A stretch of DNA of 15,923 nucleotides from assembly GCA_002729015.1 (NCBI GenBank), contig PBVO01000003.1, positions 1 through 15,923 of the forward strand, read 5' to 3'. A program made the translations under genes and the position numbers. A model generated the notes under the pieces. The model made no database searches, was not told where the DNA came from, and saw only the letters and a list, made by a program, of their open reading frames with translations. Below, piece after piece: positions 8,101-15,830 of the stretch (position 1 is its first letter; each line of letters opens with the position of its first letter). Source of the stretch: Candidatus Poribacteria bacterium. GTDB taxonomy: Bacteria; Poribacteria; WGA-4E; UBA9662.

Positions 8101-11100
8101 GGTTAACTATTTTTGCTATATCGTCTAGGGTTTTATAAGAAGAAACCAGATCTAAAACCAGGAGGTCTTCCTTTACATCGCCATAAAGTTCTACACTTCC
8201 AGCAGGACCAGGGGTTTCTTTTGTGGAGAAGTAAACACCTTTTCCAGCAGGACCATCTTCCATCCCTTTAAATCCACTTTTAAGTTTAGTCTCTGCGAAT
8301 TCTTTACTTACTGTTTGTCGAAGAACTGTTCCTTCGTCTAAAGATTGTGCCATGAAATCTCCAAACCCTTGTTGTAATACCTTTCCACTTTGTCCCCATT
8401 TTCTACTGATACTTTGTAGGGCTATATCTAATTTCAACTGATCTTCCATTGAGGCTAATAATCTTTGACCAGCCTTAACTTGTTCTGCTCCTAATGCACC
8501 TTCATATGAAATAGCGTTTTCAGTAAGAGTTTGAAGATTGACATCTCTATGCCAAATCAAACCAGCTAGTCCAACTAAATCATCTTGAGAGCGAAGGTCG
8601 CCTTGTCTAGCACGTTCGTAATAAACGATGGTTTCTTTAGGGTCTAATCCCAAATCAATTACATTTTTCTTTCCTAGTTGTTTAATTTGTGCCAAGTTAA
8701 TACTTCTTATTCCAGTTGCAGCAGCCCTGTCACCAACAGCAGTTTGAAGTATGTCATTAAATACTGAGTTACCTTTGATTATGTCTTCTTGATCACGAGG
8801 AATGTATTCAGTTTTTCCAGAACGACTTCTTAATCTACGAGACATTTCTGCTGGATCATTTCCACCTTCGATGGTTTCACCCATTACATCTTCAATACTT
8901 CTCTCACCATTAGCTAGCTCTTCTCCTCTCTTTTTCATCCCATCAATGAAATCATCAGGGTCCATTTCAAGAATTAAACCTTCATCAGTTTGAACAGCGA
9001 AACCACCGTTTCTTGGTCCTCGTTCTGCTATCTCACCTTTACGAGCTGCTTCAAATAATTCGTTCCATGTTGTATGTTCGTCACTGAAAACATTAAGTAC
9101 TGCTCTAATAATTTCTGCCATCTTTTCTAATGGTTGCGCCCATGTTGTACCTTTTTTATATTTAGATCTAATGTCAGTACGAGACCAAGCACCAAAAGCC
9201 CAAGCTTGAAGCTCAATATCTTTTAGCCCTTTAAGTTTTGTTTCAGCTAGTTCAGGATAGGCTTCTCGAATAAGTTGTCTTAACTTAGGGGCTGCATTAT
9301 GTAATACTTTAAGTTCAGCTTTAGTTAAGAATTTCCTTTGAAGTCGATGGAAAGATTCGTGATAAGCAGCATTTAGACCAAGACTATATTCAACGTATCT
9401 GCCACTAGAAATCATTGATACAGTTATCAAATCTTTTTTAGTGTCATATCTTGCTACGGTACTTTTCTTTTTCCGACCCACTAAAGAAGGATCATGGCCG
9501 TAATTTGCAACATTTTGTGCTGTATATCTACTAGTGAGTTCTCTTGTAAAGTCAAGGTTAACATCTGAACCTGCAATTCTAAATATTGCATCTTCTATCT
9601 TTTGCCATCCTTCTAAAGATATTCCCATTGCTGTATCCCACTCCACCTGCATTGGTGAGATGCCTTTTTGTATAAGAATATCTTCAACGCTTTTACCTTT
9701 ATTTCCCTTACGAGGAAGTATTGGTAAATCTAACTCTAGGTCGTCTTCACGCAGTAAGTTCTCTGCTGTATTTGGATCTTTAGGATCAGTTAGTTCTTTA
9801 TATCTTCTAACCCATTCTCTTCCTTGTTCTTCGACAACATCATCTAAACCTCGTTCTGGATCATAGAACCTTGGATCTTCCATCTCAAGATCCCAGTCAC
9901 TACCTGCTTTCCAAGCGTTAGTATCTTTTAAGTTATAGACACTATTTGCACTATAGTTTTTAGCAAGCGTGTCATAGATCTTAGGAGCGTGCTTAAGAAT
10001 AAGAGCATCATCAAAACCTAAGTCGAATAAGAAAGCTAGATATTTATGATTAGCTTTACTTGGATTATGATTTGATTGCTCTACATAAAGAGGTCTTGAT
10101 TTAGCAGGGCCACTACCAGTTCTTCTTTTAGTAACAATATAAATAGCTCTATCAACATCAGATTCAAATTCAATACTCATCTGCCTATAACTAGGCTTGG
10201 CTCCTTTTATTTCAAAACCAAAGGTAGGACGTTCTATTAAAGGACTTTCAATAGGTTCACTCTTACCACCTATCTCATCAGGAACTCCTTCGATCTGAGC
10301 TTTCTTCTCTAGTTTTAAATCTCGTCTAACTGCATCTACTCCTTCATAAGCTTTCTCTAATCTGATTCGTGCTTCATCTGTTGGATTTAATTGGAAGATC
10401 TGTTCATCTAATGAGTCCATAATTTCATCTGACTCACGAAGAAGTTCGTCTATATTTTTTAACGCATCTTTTGCATTTTTTAAATTTTCAGTATGAGATT
10501 TTTCAAGAGCATCCATCTCATCTATTAGATCTTTATATTTTGGATTTGCCCTTAGAGATTCTTTTATCTCTTCAGCAGTCATAGAATCTACTTTCTTCTG
10601 AGCATCAGCTTCTATCTCTTCAAGTGTTTTTTGAGAATCTACTGTTTCTTGTGCCTTCTTAATTGACTCGCCTAAGTCTTTTATTTGTTTTTTCTCTTTA
10701 TCAAAAATACCTTTTTTAATTTTCTCTGCACCTGCTCTTGACTTAGTAACTTTGTCGAAGTATGCCTTAGTAACCCAGCGTCCGTTATATCCTCTTACTT
10801 TATTTTTATCAGTTGGATGAGGCTCACCAGGTTGTATCTTCTTACGACCTCTTGCTTGTTTTTCATCTACTTCTGGACTACGAGGAATATCCTCAATTTG
10901 TTGTCTAGTTATACCTATAGATTCTAATTCCTTATCAGTTGCTTCATTTCCTAATCTTCTAATGTATTCCAGTAATTCTTTCTTCGTTAACTTATCTGGA
11001 TTTATACCTTCTAATTCTTCAGCAAGAGTACGTGGTCCTTCTAGTTCTTCTGGCTTAACAGCTTGAGCACTATCTAAAAGAACCTTTGCTGTTTTATCTG

Positions 11101-12790
11101 TTTGTTTTTCTGCTTTAATTTTTGCTTCAGTCGCTTCTTTTACTTGAAGATCTAATTCTCTTTGTGTCCCCTTTGGTTTGATAATTTCTTCAGGTTCAGT
11201 TTTCTTAGTACCAGTAACTCTTTCAGTAGGAATTACTTGATCATTTTTAACTTCAGGTGATGGACCTTCTTTCGCAAGCTCAATAGCTTTCTGTTCATTA
11301 GCTCTTAACTTATTTTCAAAAACGATATCAGCAATTACATCAGCAGTTTTCTCACTTAACTCATCTACTTTTTTGTTAACACGACCAGGAAGCTTTTGTA
11401 AATTGGCAGGTATATTTCTGATACTGCCTCTGAATGCTTTAGTTAAAGGACCACCAAACTCTCCAAGATTTCCAAGGATAGGACCATATACAAACATATC
11501 TCTTTTCATATTTAAAATTCTTCTATCTTCATTTGTCATTTTTCTTCCATGCTTCGCCTCGAAATTTATTTCGTCACTTGGATCTAACCCAAATAGTTCA
11601 TTAGTTGGAAAAGTAGAAACTTCAGATTCAGCAGCCCTTGATACGAGAGCACTTTCTAAAGCAAAGTCGGTAGAACCTTTTAGTATTCTTGCTCCAGCAG
11701 TTTTTGATCTTGCAACAAAACCTGCCTTTGTCCAATATCCAGACTTCAATGGATTTGCAAATACTCTTGCAGCATTTGGTCCATGAGCCGCAACATTTAA
11801 TCTTGCACTAAAAGGCTTTAAAGAAGATCCAAATGCTCTGTTATTAGCCCAAGCGAGTAGAGCTATTGGTATTCCATATCCTAGGAAGCCACCAACTATT
11901 CCTTCTCCATGTTCTAATTCGCCTTGTTCCCAAGTAATACCACCTTCTTCATCAACAGTATTTCCAAAGTATTTAGCAACTCCAGCAAGTTGTCTATTTT
12001 GTGTAGCTCCATAATCACCTGTTGGACCTAATGTATTGTTTGGATTCTTTTCATTGTGTTCTGTTAATGCTTTCTTGATTGCTTCGACTCTTGTTAAGGC
12101 AGGATGCTGAACCAAGGTTGCTCCAGAACCTTTGGTATTCATTAACTGAGTCAGCTCTTCTTTACTTTTCCTTTCTGTTGTCCAGTTTCTCCCAATTGCT
12201 GCATTTCCTATTTGGCTAAGTAAACTTTCATCTTTTAAAATATTGTCAACATTTTCAGGAAGAAGATGTGAAGGATACTTCAATCCTGTAGTTAAAGAAT
12301 AAACATCACCATTCTTTAGTCGTAACCATGTTTGATCTTTCTCGACAGGTAATCCATCCATCCCTTTGTATTCAGGGTTGTGTCTCCAGTTATTAGGATC
12401 TACGAATTGGTTCCAATACATATCTCCTTTACCAAAGCCACCTTCATGTGACAACAGACCTAAGTAATCGGCTCCAATTTCTTGGAAGATAATGCGACCA
12501 GCTTCTGAAGTTGTATTAGCTGTCCATTCTTTAGCTGCCTTGAAAGCCCCACCTGTTTCTGTTTCCGCTTCTCTATTTTCTTTTTGTTCCTTAGTTAGAT
12601 ATTGATCACCATCATCATCTTCTTTAGTATCACTAGTTTTTACAGGGGTGGTAGTTTCTTGTTCATCATAAGAAAACTGCTCAGGAAGATCATTAAGATC
12701 TATTCCTTTAAGCAGATCTGAATAATCAAATCGTTTAGATTCTTCCTTCTTGTCGTCTTCATCGACATTAGAAGCTACAGCAAAACTCAT
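5120..12790 (-). CDS. Giant gp16-like internal virion protein with metallopeptidase-like and ADP-ribosyltransferase-like domains
   Basis: 2556 aa in the T7 gene 16 position; T7 gp16 has 1318 aa. Layout: acidic hydrophilic N terminus (1-90); hydrophobic segment about 297-316; Lys/Glu-rich region about 500-660; coiled coil about 680-835; a small domain about 872-947 with DVDRAIYIVT and SKANHKYLAFLFDLGF. A zinc-peptidase-like domain follows at about 1070-1245, with H1144-E-S-F-H1148 and candidate third ligand E1193 in IELQAWAF. An ADP-ribosyltransferase-like region spans about 1485-1615 (GKGVYFST with Y1520, then GYIGIRYPDG and GDKVVLYSENAANRI). The long C-terminal part has a small-residue hydrophobic stretch at about 2090-2113. 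The usual ART motif I (YHGT) is replaced by LRQTVS and the late acidic residue is Asp, so catalysis is uncertain. I see no lytic transglycosylase motif. By family knowledge gp16 is ejected into the cell; I infer that these domains enter the host. The SD-like AAGG is only 2 nt from ATG; no other in-frame Met occurs before about residue 123. Confidence 0.8.
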   Translation of the reverse strand: MSFAVASNVDEDDKKEESKRFDYSDLLKGIDLNDLPEQFSYDEQETTTPVKTSDTKEDDDGDQYLTKEQKENREAETETGGAFKAAKEWTANTTSEAGRIIFQEIGADYLGLLSHEGGFGKGDMYWNQFVDPNNWRHNPEYKGMDGLPVEKDQTWLRLKNGDVYSLTTGLKYPSHLLPENVDNILKDESLLSQIGNAAIGRNWTTERKSKEELTQLMNTKGSGATLVQHPALTRVEAIKKALTEHNEKNPNNTLGPTGDYGATQNRQLAGVAKYFGNTVDEEGGITWEQGELEHGEGIVGGFLGYGIPIALLAWANNRAFGSSLKPFSARLNVAAHGPNAARVFANPLKSGYWTKAGFVARSKTAGARILKGSTDFALESALVSRAAESEVSTFPTNELFGLDPSDEINFEAKHGRKMTNEDRRILNMKRDMFVYGPILGNLGEFGGPLTKAFRGSIRNIPANLQKLPGRVNKKVDELSEKTADVIADIVFENKLRANEQKAIELAKEGPSPEVKNDQVIPTERVTGTKKTEPEEIIKPKGTQRELDLQVKEATEAKIKAEKQTDKTAKVLLDSAQAVKPEELEGPRTLAEELEGINPDKLTKKELLEYIRRLGNEATDKELESIGITRQQIEDIPRSPEVDEKQARGRKKIQPGEPHPTDKNKVRGYNGRWVTKAYFDKVTKSRAGAEKIKKGIFDKEKKQIKDLGESIKKAQETVDSQKTLEEIEADAQKKVDSMTAEEIKESLRANPKYKDLIDEMDALEKSHTENLKNAKDALKNIDELLRESDEIMDSLDEQIFQLNPTDEARIRLEKAYEGVDAVRRDLKLEKKAQIEGVPDEIGGKSEPIESPLIERPTFGFEIKGAKPSYRQMSIEFESDVDRAIYIVTKRRTGSGPAKSRPLYVEQSNHNPSKANHKYLAFLFDLGFDDALILKHAPKIYDTLAKNYSANSVYNLKDTNAWKAGSDWDLEMEDPRFYDPERGLDDVVEEQGREWVRRYKELTDPKDPNTAENLLREDDLELDLPILPRKGNKGKSVEDILIQKGISPMQVEWDTAMGISLEGWQKIEDAIFRIAGSDVNLDFTRELTSRYTAQNVANYGHDPSLVGRKKKSTVARYDTKKDLITVSMISSGRYVEYSLGLNAAYHESFHRLQRKFLTKAELKVLHNAAPKLRQLIREAYPELAETKLKGLKDIELQAWAFGAWSRTDIRSKYKKGTTWAQPLEKMAEIIRAVLNVFSDEHTTWNELFEAARKGEIAERGPRNGGFAVQTDEGLILEMDPDDFIDGMKKRGEELANGERSIEDVMGETIEGGNDPAEMSRRLRSRSGKTEYIPRDQEDIIKGNSVFNDILQTAVGDRAAATGIRSINLAQIKQLGKKNVIDLGLDPKETIVYYERARQGDLRSQDDLVGLAGLIWHRDVNLQTLTENAISYEGALGAEQVKAGQRLLASMEDQLKLDIALQSISRKWGQSGKVLQQGFGDFMAQSLDEGTVLRQTVSKEFAETKLKSGFKGMEDGPAGKGVYFSTKETPGPAGSVELYGDVKEDLLVLDLVSSYKTLDDIAKIVNPKFKGKITANDKKLIEAFIREKGYIGIRYPDGKTGDKVVLYSENAANRIIDSDAAIPPERSDNQPVKSLIQTALDGVENILTKKLDPRVAESLERGQMTSEAKQVLDGLSAVSYALNDGKKAGVNLLKLVDKVPDGKLNRDTVWNLFRNLIFLRASTFMKVFGGSQYRTLTMPINIALGELSSRKGMSPARIEQSKRRVEMAWQMYPKMFRQLPYAFEMMWAAMRHNEALVNLGRGTFEGSTNRYIGGNKQLEFDFEGQALTKELTGKEWWLDGHNNPLSIANHYIGEFLKTGSSRIMAGFDSFHAGMVGPTTEYFRFYDLEIEKLHNKGIEGPRAHNEAHETAMKRVEKAMQNIDLADGRVIKNGRLTGSHAKKAMDWVNFTDDIRIAKGGKSPIENRTYEYGVEKAREEGLTDAREILEYATEWTNQVPGQDYGQLGEIGMPFGMKSQEIQRGLMSVTNSPGYLWQQIMNTLPAFAYPAQAVNRTPANIGKSAQRAIPGLNKYVDSYWRDIHSEDWITRSRALGEVSTAQVILGMGITMAGTGLIKFNGFRPFDQAQRQEWLETGREPLTIQILNPFTGKYTGGIPLDMLDGPANIWAAIGTYTTNYQQLRQKDQEAFFAFTAWGAIAPTLRQTIFGQTDRGGFGGFKKLMTLLSELGSGGLDQEIKGNQGAFERYVIGVLTGSGFLGGPGFVKDMRNAIDPIQRDIDVSRIDTPFDDNLPIDSILRVFENTINTWKNGIPYLSQQNPPVLHTFTGQPVQVRRVPFDDGIPADNPLLKIANSQSPLAAFKGRLPSGRTEYEGPLKKDSEDYVVSVDEERIRLQGPGANANFVVWKRRMFNLPDRVLNRTEINQVTTIGTSIRLVYPPLPGRSQKKGTDAFGRGLLNAIESETGLTLEEALTKMINSKKYKAASADPKGNNRSEKSEMWWEIIDIYKAFAKDKFMYQSDQGPGTIGDAIKKKLKQDQKKANDQRVSYDRYNPTASEFVNFVA

Positions 12791-12807
12791 ACCCTTAGAT
12801 CATTTTT

Positions 12808-15138
12808 CTATAGTTTAACCTTGTCTAACGCTTCTAGGAATCCTCGTAATTCTTCCGATACCGTTCCACCATGCTTTGTTATTTGTTGGATATAGAATTC
12901 AGAGAGTGATCTGCCAGTAGCTTTTAGCATTAGAGCTATAGGTTTACTAGGGGTTTTAGTCTTAACAAGATTCATAAGTTGAGCGTCTGTCTCTAGATAG
13001 TTAAACATTGGTTGTTTGCTATCCATCGCTTTAGTTAGTTCGTTGATGTCATTAGGTTGAGGATTTTTTATATCACCTTTAAGCCATTTGTTTTGCTTCT
13101 CAAAGTCTTGAATACTTTTATAGGTAGGTGTAATAACTTCTGACTTTAATTCACTTCTATATATCAACCCTAAGTTCTCTCTTGTTATTGCATTGTGCAA
13201 ATCAGCAATTATCTGTTCACCTGGCTTACCTTCCTTCAACCCTTTAGCAATAATTTCATTTGCTAAATCCATTCCTTTTCTTTTTGCACTATATATCATT
13301 TTCCTTTCTGGTCTAATATCAGTTGGGTCATCACCGTATGAACTATCATCTCCTGCTTGCAGCATGAAATCATTTGATGCAATATTAATCAATGCTTCAG
13401 CTTCCTCTATAAAATCTGATGATGCTGCTTTTTTTAAATTACTAAGTTTATCTCTTTGTTTTCTTACAAATTCCAAGACATCTTTATTATGACTATACTT
13501 ATCCTCCATTAATTCTAGCTTCGCTTCTATCCCCCATATTTTACTGGAATCAGTTGCGGCAGCTAGCAAGCTACGACTTATTTGTATTTGTTCATCAGCA
13601 ATAGTTGCATCATCAGTGGATTGATAATCTTTAATTAGATCATTATAATGTCCAATAACTTCACCTTGTATATCAGCATCAACTTGTGAATTAATGGCAT
13701 CCTTTTGATAAGCCTTACTTAATGTTGCAATTAATTCACGAGCTTCACTAACTTTACCTTTCTGAAGCAAAGGAAGAACTTGCTCTTTAAATTCTTTATT
13801 AGCACGTTCTTCTCCTTCATTCTTAGCAAACTTATCATTCTTATTATCTTGATCTAACAATTCATTCTTTACATCAGCAATAATGTTTTTTATTTTATCT
13901 TCTCCACCAACACCAGGTTGATTGATCCAACGTAGATTTTCATTTACTTTAGTTAAAGGTTGATCGTCATCACCTAATACAACCTCACCATTCTTCTTAA
14001 CAACGATATTTCTATTAGCCGCAGGACCAACAAACAATCCTTTAATTGTATCTAGTAGAACTTCTTCATCTTTTGTCTTATTATCACTATTTAAGAAGGA
14101 AGCAGTTATACCTTCAATTAATCCTTTCTGTAATAAAGCTCGTTCTTCTTTCGTAGCTCCTGGTAATAAAGGAGTTAACATATCTAATAATGTTTGTATA
14201 TCTTTTGTCGCTGCTGCTGATTCCCCATTAGCAATCATAGGGCCAACCTTTGCTAAGGTTAAAGTCTTCTGTGTTTCATATGAATTAATCTGATAAGCAT
14301 GATGTGCTTTGTCTTGTCTTTTTATATCAGTAGCTCTACTAGTAACTAGAGTTGGCTTGACTTCTTCATATTCGAGAGGAGTTAAAGCATTGTCACCGTA
14401 AACTGTTTTGCGATACCATTCTTTATATATAGGAGAAGTAGAAGGAATAGATGCTAATGAAACCTCCTTCCCGTTCTCATCAGTTACTGTGGCATTTTCT
14501 GCTAACTTATTTATATTTAAAGCTCTATCTCTAACTTCATTTCTATTATTAATAGAGGATAAATGTCGCTCTACTCTTTTATTATTTCCTATCTTATTTA
14601 ATAAATCCTTTGCACCTGAACGTTCCGCTTCTGAATATTTATATTCATCGGAATCTTTTTTCTTATCATTTATTATTGAATCTAATCGAGCACTAAGTCG
14701 TTTAAGAGACTTGGTTCCATCTACATCTTCATCATCTTCATCAGGGATCTCTGGTTCTGGGTATTGATCAGCTATAGATTCAGCTTCTTTTCTAGCTAAT
14801 TGTTCAGCTTGAGTTGCATAAGCTAATCCTTGTGTGACTGCTGTATTCAGATTTGTATTAAGAGTTCCAAGAACATTTGCAAGTTCTCTGAAGTTTCCAT
14901 CTGCATGTACTTGTGGAGCATCAGGAATAACAGTAGGTCCACCTATTATTGGAGAGGCTGGAGTCTTTAGAGTAAAACCACCAGGCTTTGATACAGGAGC
15001 TGGCGCACTAGGTTTTAGTGGGAAGCCATCACTAGATAAAGCAGCACTACCACTACTACCACCGATACCACCAGTTAATCTCTTGGCAGTTTTACGGTCA
15101 GTAACACCGCTGCTTTTACCTAATGAATAACGTCCCAT
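12808..15138 (-). CDS. T7 gp15-like internal virion (ejection) protein
   Basis: 776 aa, close to T7 gp15 (747 aa) and located between the gp14-like and gp16-like genes as in T7. Residues 1-75 are Gly/Ser/Pro-rich and probably disordered. An acidic run PEPEIPDEDDEDVDG follows at about 127-141. The rest reads as long, hydrophilic alpha-helical segments with many Lys/Glu and no signal peptide or membrane helix. In T7, gp15 and gp16 make the tube that bridges periplasm and inner membrane during DNA entry; this helical composition fits that job. No enzymatic motif is visible. The start (15138) is 2 nt after the gp14-like stop, with only a weak AGG 7 nt upstream, so coupling to the upstream gene is likely. 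It ends in TAG, 17 nt before the giant gene. The role is inferred mainly from order, size and composition. Confidence 0.75.
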   Translation of the reverse strand: MGRYSLGKSSGVTDRKTAKRLTGGIGGSSGSAALSSDGFPLKPSAPAPVSKPGGFTLKTPASPIIGGPTVIPDAPQVHADGNFRELANVLGTLNTNLNTAVTQGLAYATQAEQLARKEAESIADQYPEPEIPDEDDEDVDGTKSLKRLSARLDSIINDKKKDSDEYKYSEAERSGAKDLLNKIGNNKRVERHLSSINNRNEVRDRALNINKLAENATVTDENGKEVSLASIPSTSPIYKEWYRKTVYGDNALTPLEYEEVKPTLVTSRATDIKRQDKAHHAYQINSYETQKTLTLAKVGPMIANGESAAATKDIQTLLDMLTPLLPGATKEERALLQKGLIEGITASFLNSDNKTKDEEVLLDTIKGLFVGPAANRNIVVKKNGEVVLGDDDQPLTKVNENLRWINQPGVGGEDKIKNIIADVKNELLDQDNKNDKFAKNEGEERANKEFKEQVLPLLQKGKVSEARELIATLSKAYQKDAINSQVDADIQGEVIGHYNDLIKDYQSTDDATIADEQIQISRSLLAAATDSSKIWGIEAKLELMEDKYSHNKDVLEFVRKQRDKLSNLKKAASSDFIEEAEALINIASNDFMLQAGDDSSYGDDPTDIRPERKMIYSAKRKGMDLANEIIAKGLKEGKPGEQIIADLHNAITRENLGLIYRSELKSEVITPTYKSIQDFEKQNKWLKGDIKNPQPNDINELTKAMDSKQPMFNYLETDAQLMNLVKTKTPSKPIALMLKATGRSLSEFYIQQITKHGGTVSEELRGFLEALDKVKL

Positions 15139-15140
15139 AA

Positions 15141-15827
15141 TTAACCTAAGCTTTTATAGTGCTGGTATTTTTCCCAGCCACCTTGAGCACCAACACCCGC
15201 ACTAAATCCTTTCAAGCCAGCACTAAGTAGTGCAAGACCTGTATTACTTTTGATTAGCGGTCGAGCAATCGGTCGAGCTGGATCAAGCCACGTTCGTTTC
15301 AGATATCTTTGTTGACCTGCTTTCGTTGATGCTGATGCAATATTCGCTCTTCGGAAATCATCTGCTGTTTTTCTACCAACAAAAGCAAATCCTCTATCTA
15401 CATTAAAATCAAATTTCTTTTGTTTAGTAACAACATCATCAATCAAATTAATAATACTATTCCCTTCTCTACCAGCAGCTAATATTTTTCCTTGTGATTC
15501 TAATGCAGCAATACTTGACTCTTGTTTCTTAAAGGCAGCGGCTTCTTCTTCTTCAAACCAACGTGTATTAATTGCAGCGTAGTCTTGTTCTAATCCTCTA
15601 TCTGCTAAGTAATCAGTCGTATCAAATTGCAAATCAGACATTTGTTTTTTTTGCTCTTCTTCTGTATTTCTTACTTTTGTCTGTAATTGAGCGACCTCAA
15701 ACCGAGCAGTATCATTAGCATTTGCAGCTTTAATCGCAGCGTTCTGAGCAGCAACATTTTGCTGGTGCTGTATAAAGCCAAGTCCTGCTGACAGGACACC
15801 AACAACAATACCGACCGCTCCACACAT
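15141..15827 (-). CDS. T7 gp14-like internal virion (ejection) protein
   Basis: 228 aa, close to the length of T7 gp14 (196 aa). It opens with MCGAVGIVVGVLSAGLGF, the same Met-Cys plus small hydrophobic Gly/Ala helix that begins T7 gp14, followed by an Ala/Gln/Glu-rich helical, probably coiled-coil region (about 21-115). A conserved-looking central piece GREGNSIINLIDDVV (119-133) corresponds in place to the G-x-S segment of T7 gp14. A second small-residue hydrophobic stretch lies at about 194-215. In T7 this protein is part of the internal core and, after ejection, is thought to form a pore in the outer membrane; both hydrophobic segments suit that. GAGG 9 nt upstream supports the start. The gene follows the gp13-like stop by 3 nt, and its own TAA is 2 nt from the gp15-like start. 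Function is inferred from architecture and synteny; the primary sequence is only weakly T7-like. Confidence 0.8.
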   Translation of the reverse strand: MCGAVGIVVGVLSAGLGFIQHQQNVAAQNAAIKAANANDTARFEVAQLQTKVRNTEEEQKKQMSDLQFDTTDYLADRGLEQDYAAINTRWFEEEEAAAFKKQESSIAALESQGKILAAGREGNSIINLIDDVVTKQKKFDFNVDRGFAFVGRKTADDFRRANIASASTKAGQQRYLKRTWLDPARPIARPLIKSNTGLALLSAGLKGFSAGVGAQGGWEKYQHYKSLG

Positions 15828-15830
15828 GCG

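Noticed and set aside
11373..11786. 137-codon plus-strand open frame with hydrophobic stretches, and other plus-strand frames (1865-2074, 4050-4304, 7272-7460, 8802-8993, 9534-9866, 13193-13492, 14408-14767, 14834-15130)
   Set aside because: All are antisense to strongly supported structural genes, show compositional bias expected from the opposite strand (Ser/Leu/Ile-rich) and have no recognisable domain or independent spacing.
12430..12790. Possible lytic transglycosylase at the N terminus of the giant protein, expected from T7 gp16
   Set aside because: The segment with LLSHEGGFGKGDMYW has a glutamate near glycine but none of the following ESGF, GLMQ or AYN-type motifs, so the similarity is not meaningful.
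12808..12825. CTATAG on the coding strand at the end of the gp15-like gene, reminiscent of the core of T7 RNA polymerase promoters
   Set aside because: Only about six bases match, the upstream recognition part of a T7-type promoter is absent, and CTATAG includes the last codon and TAG stop of the gene. One short match is not enough to call a phage promoter.
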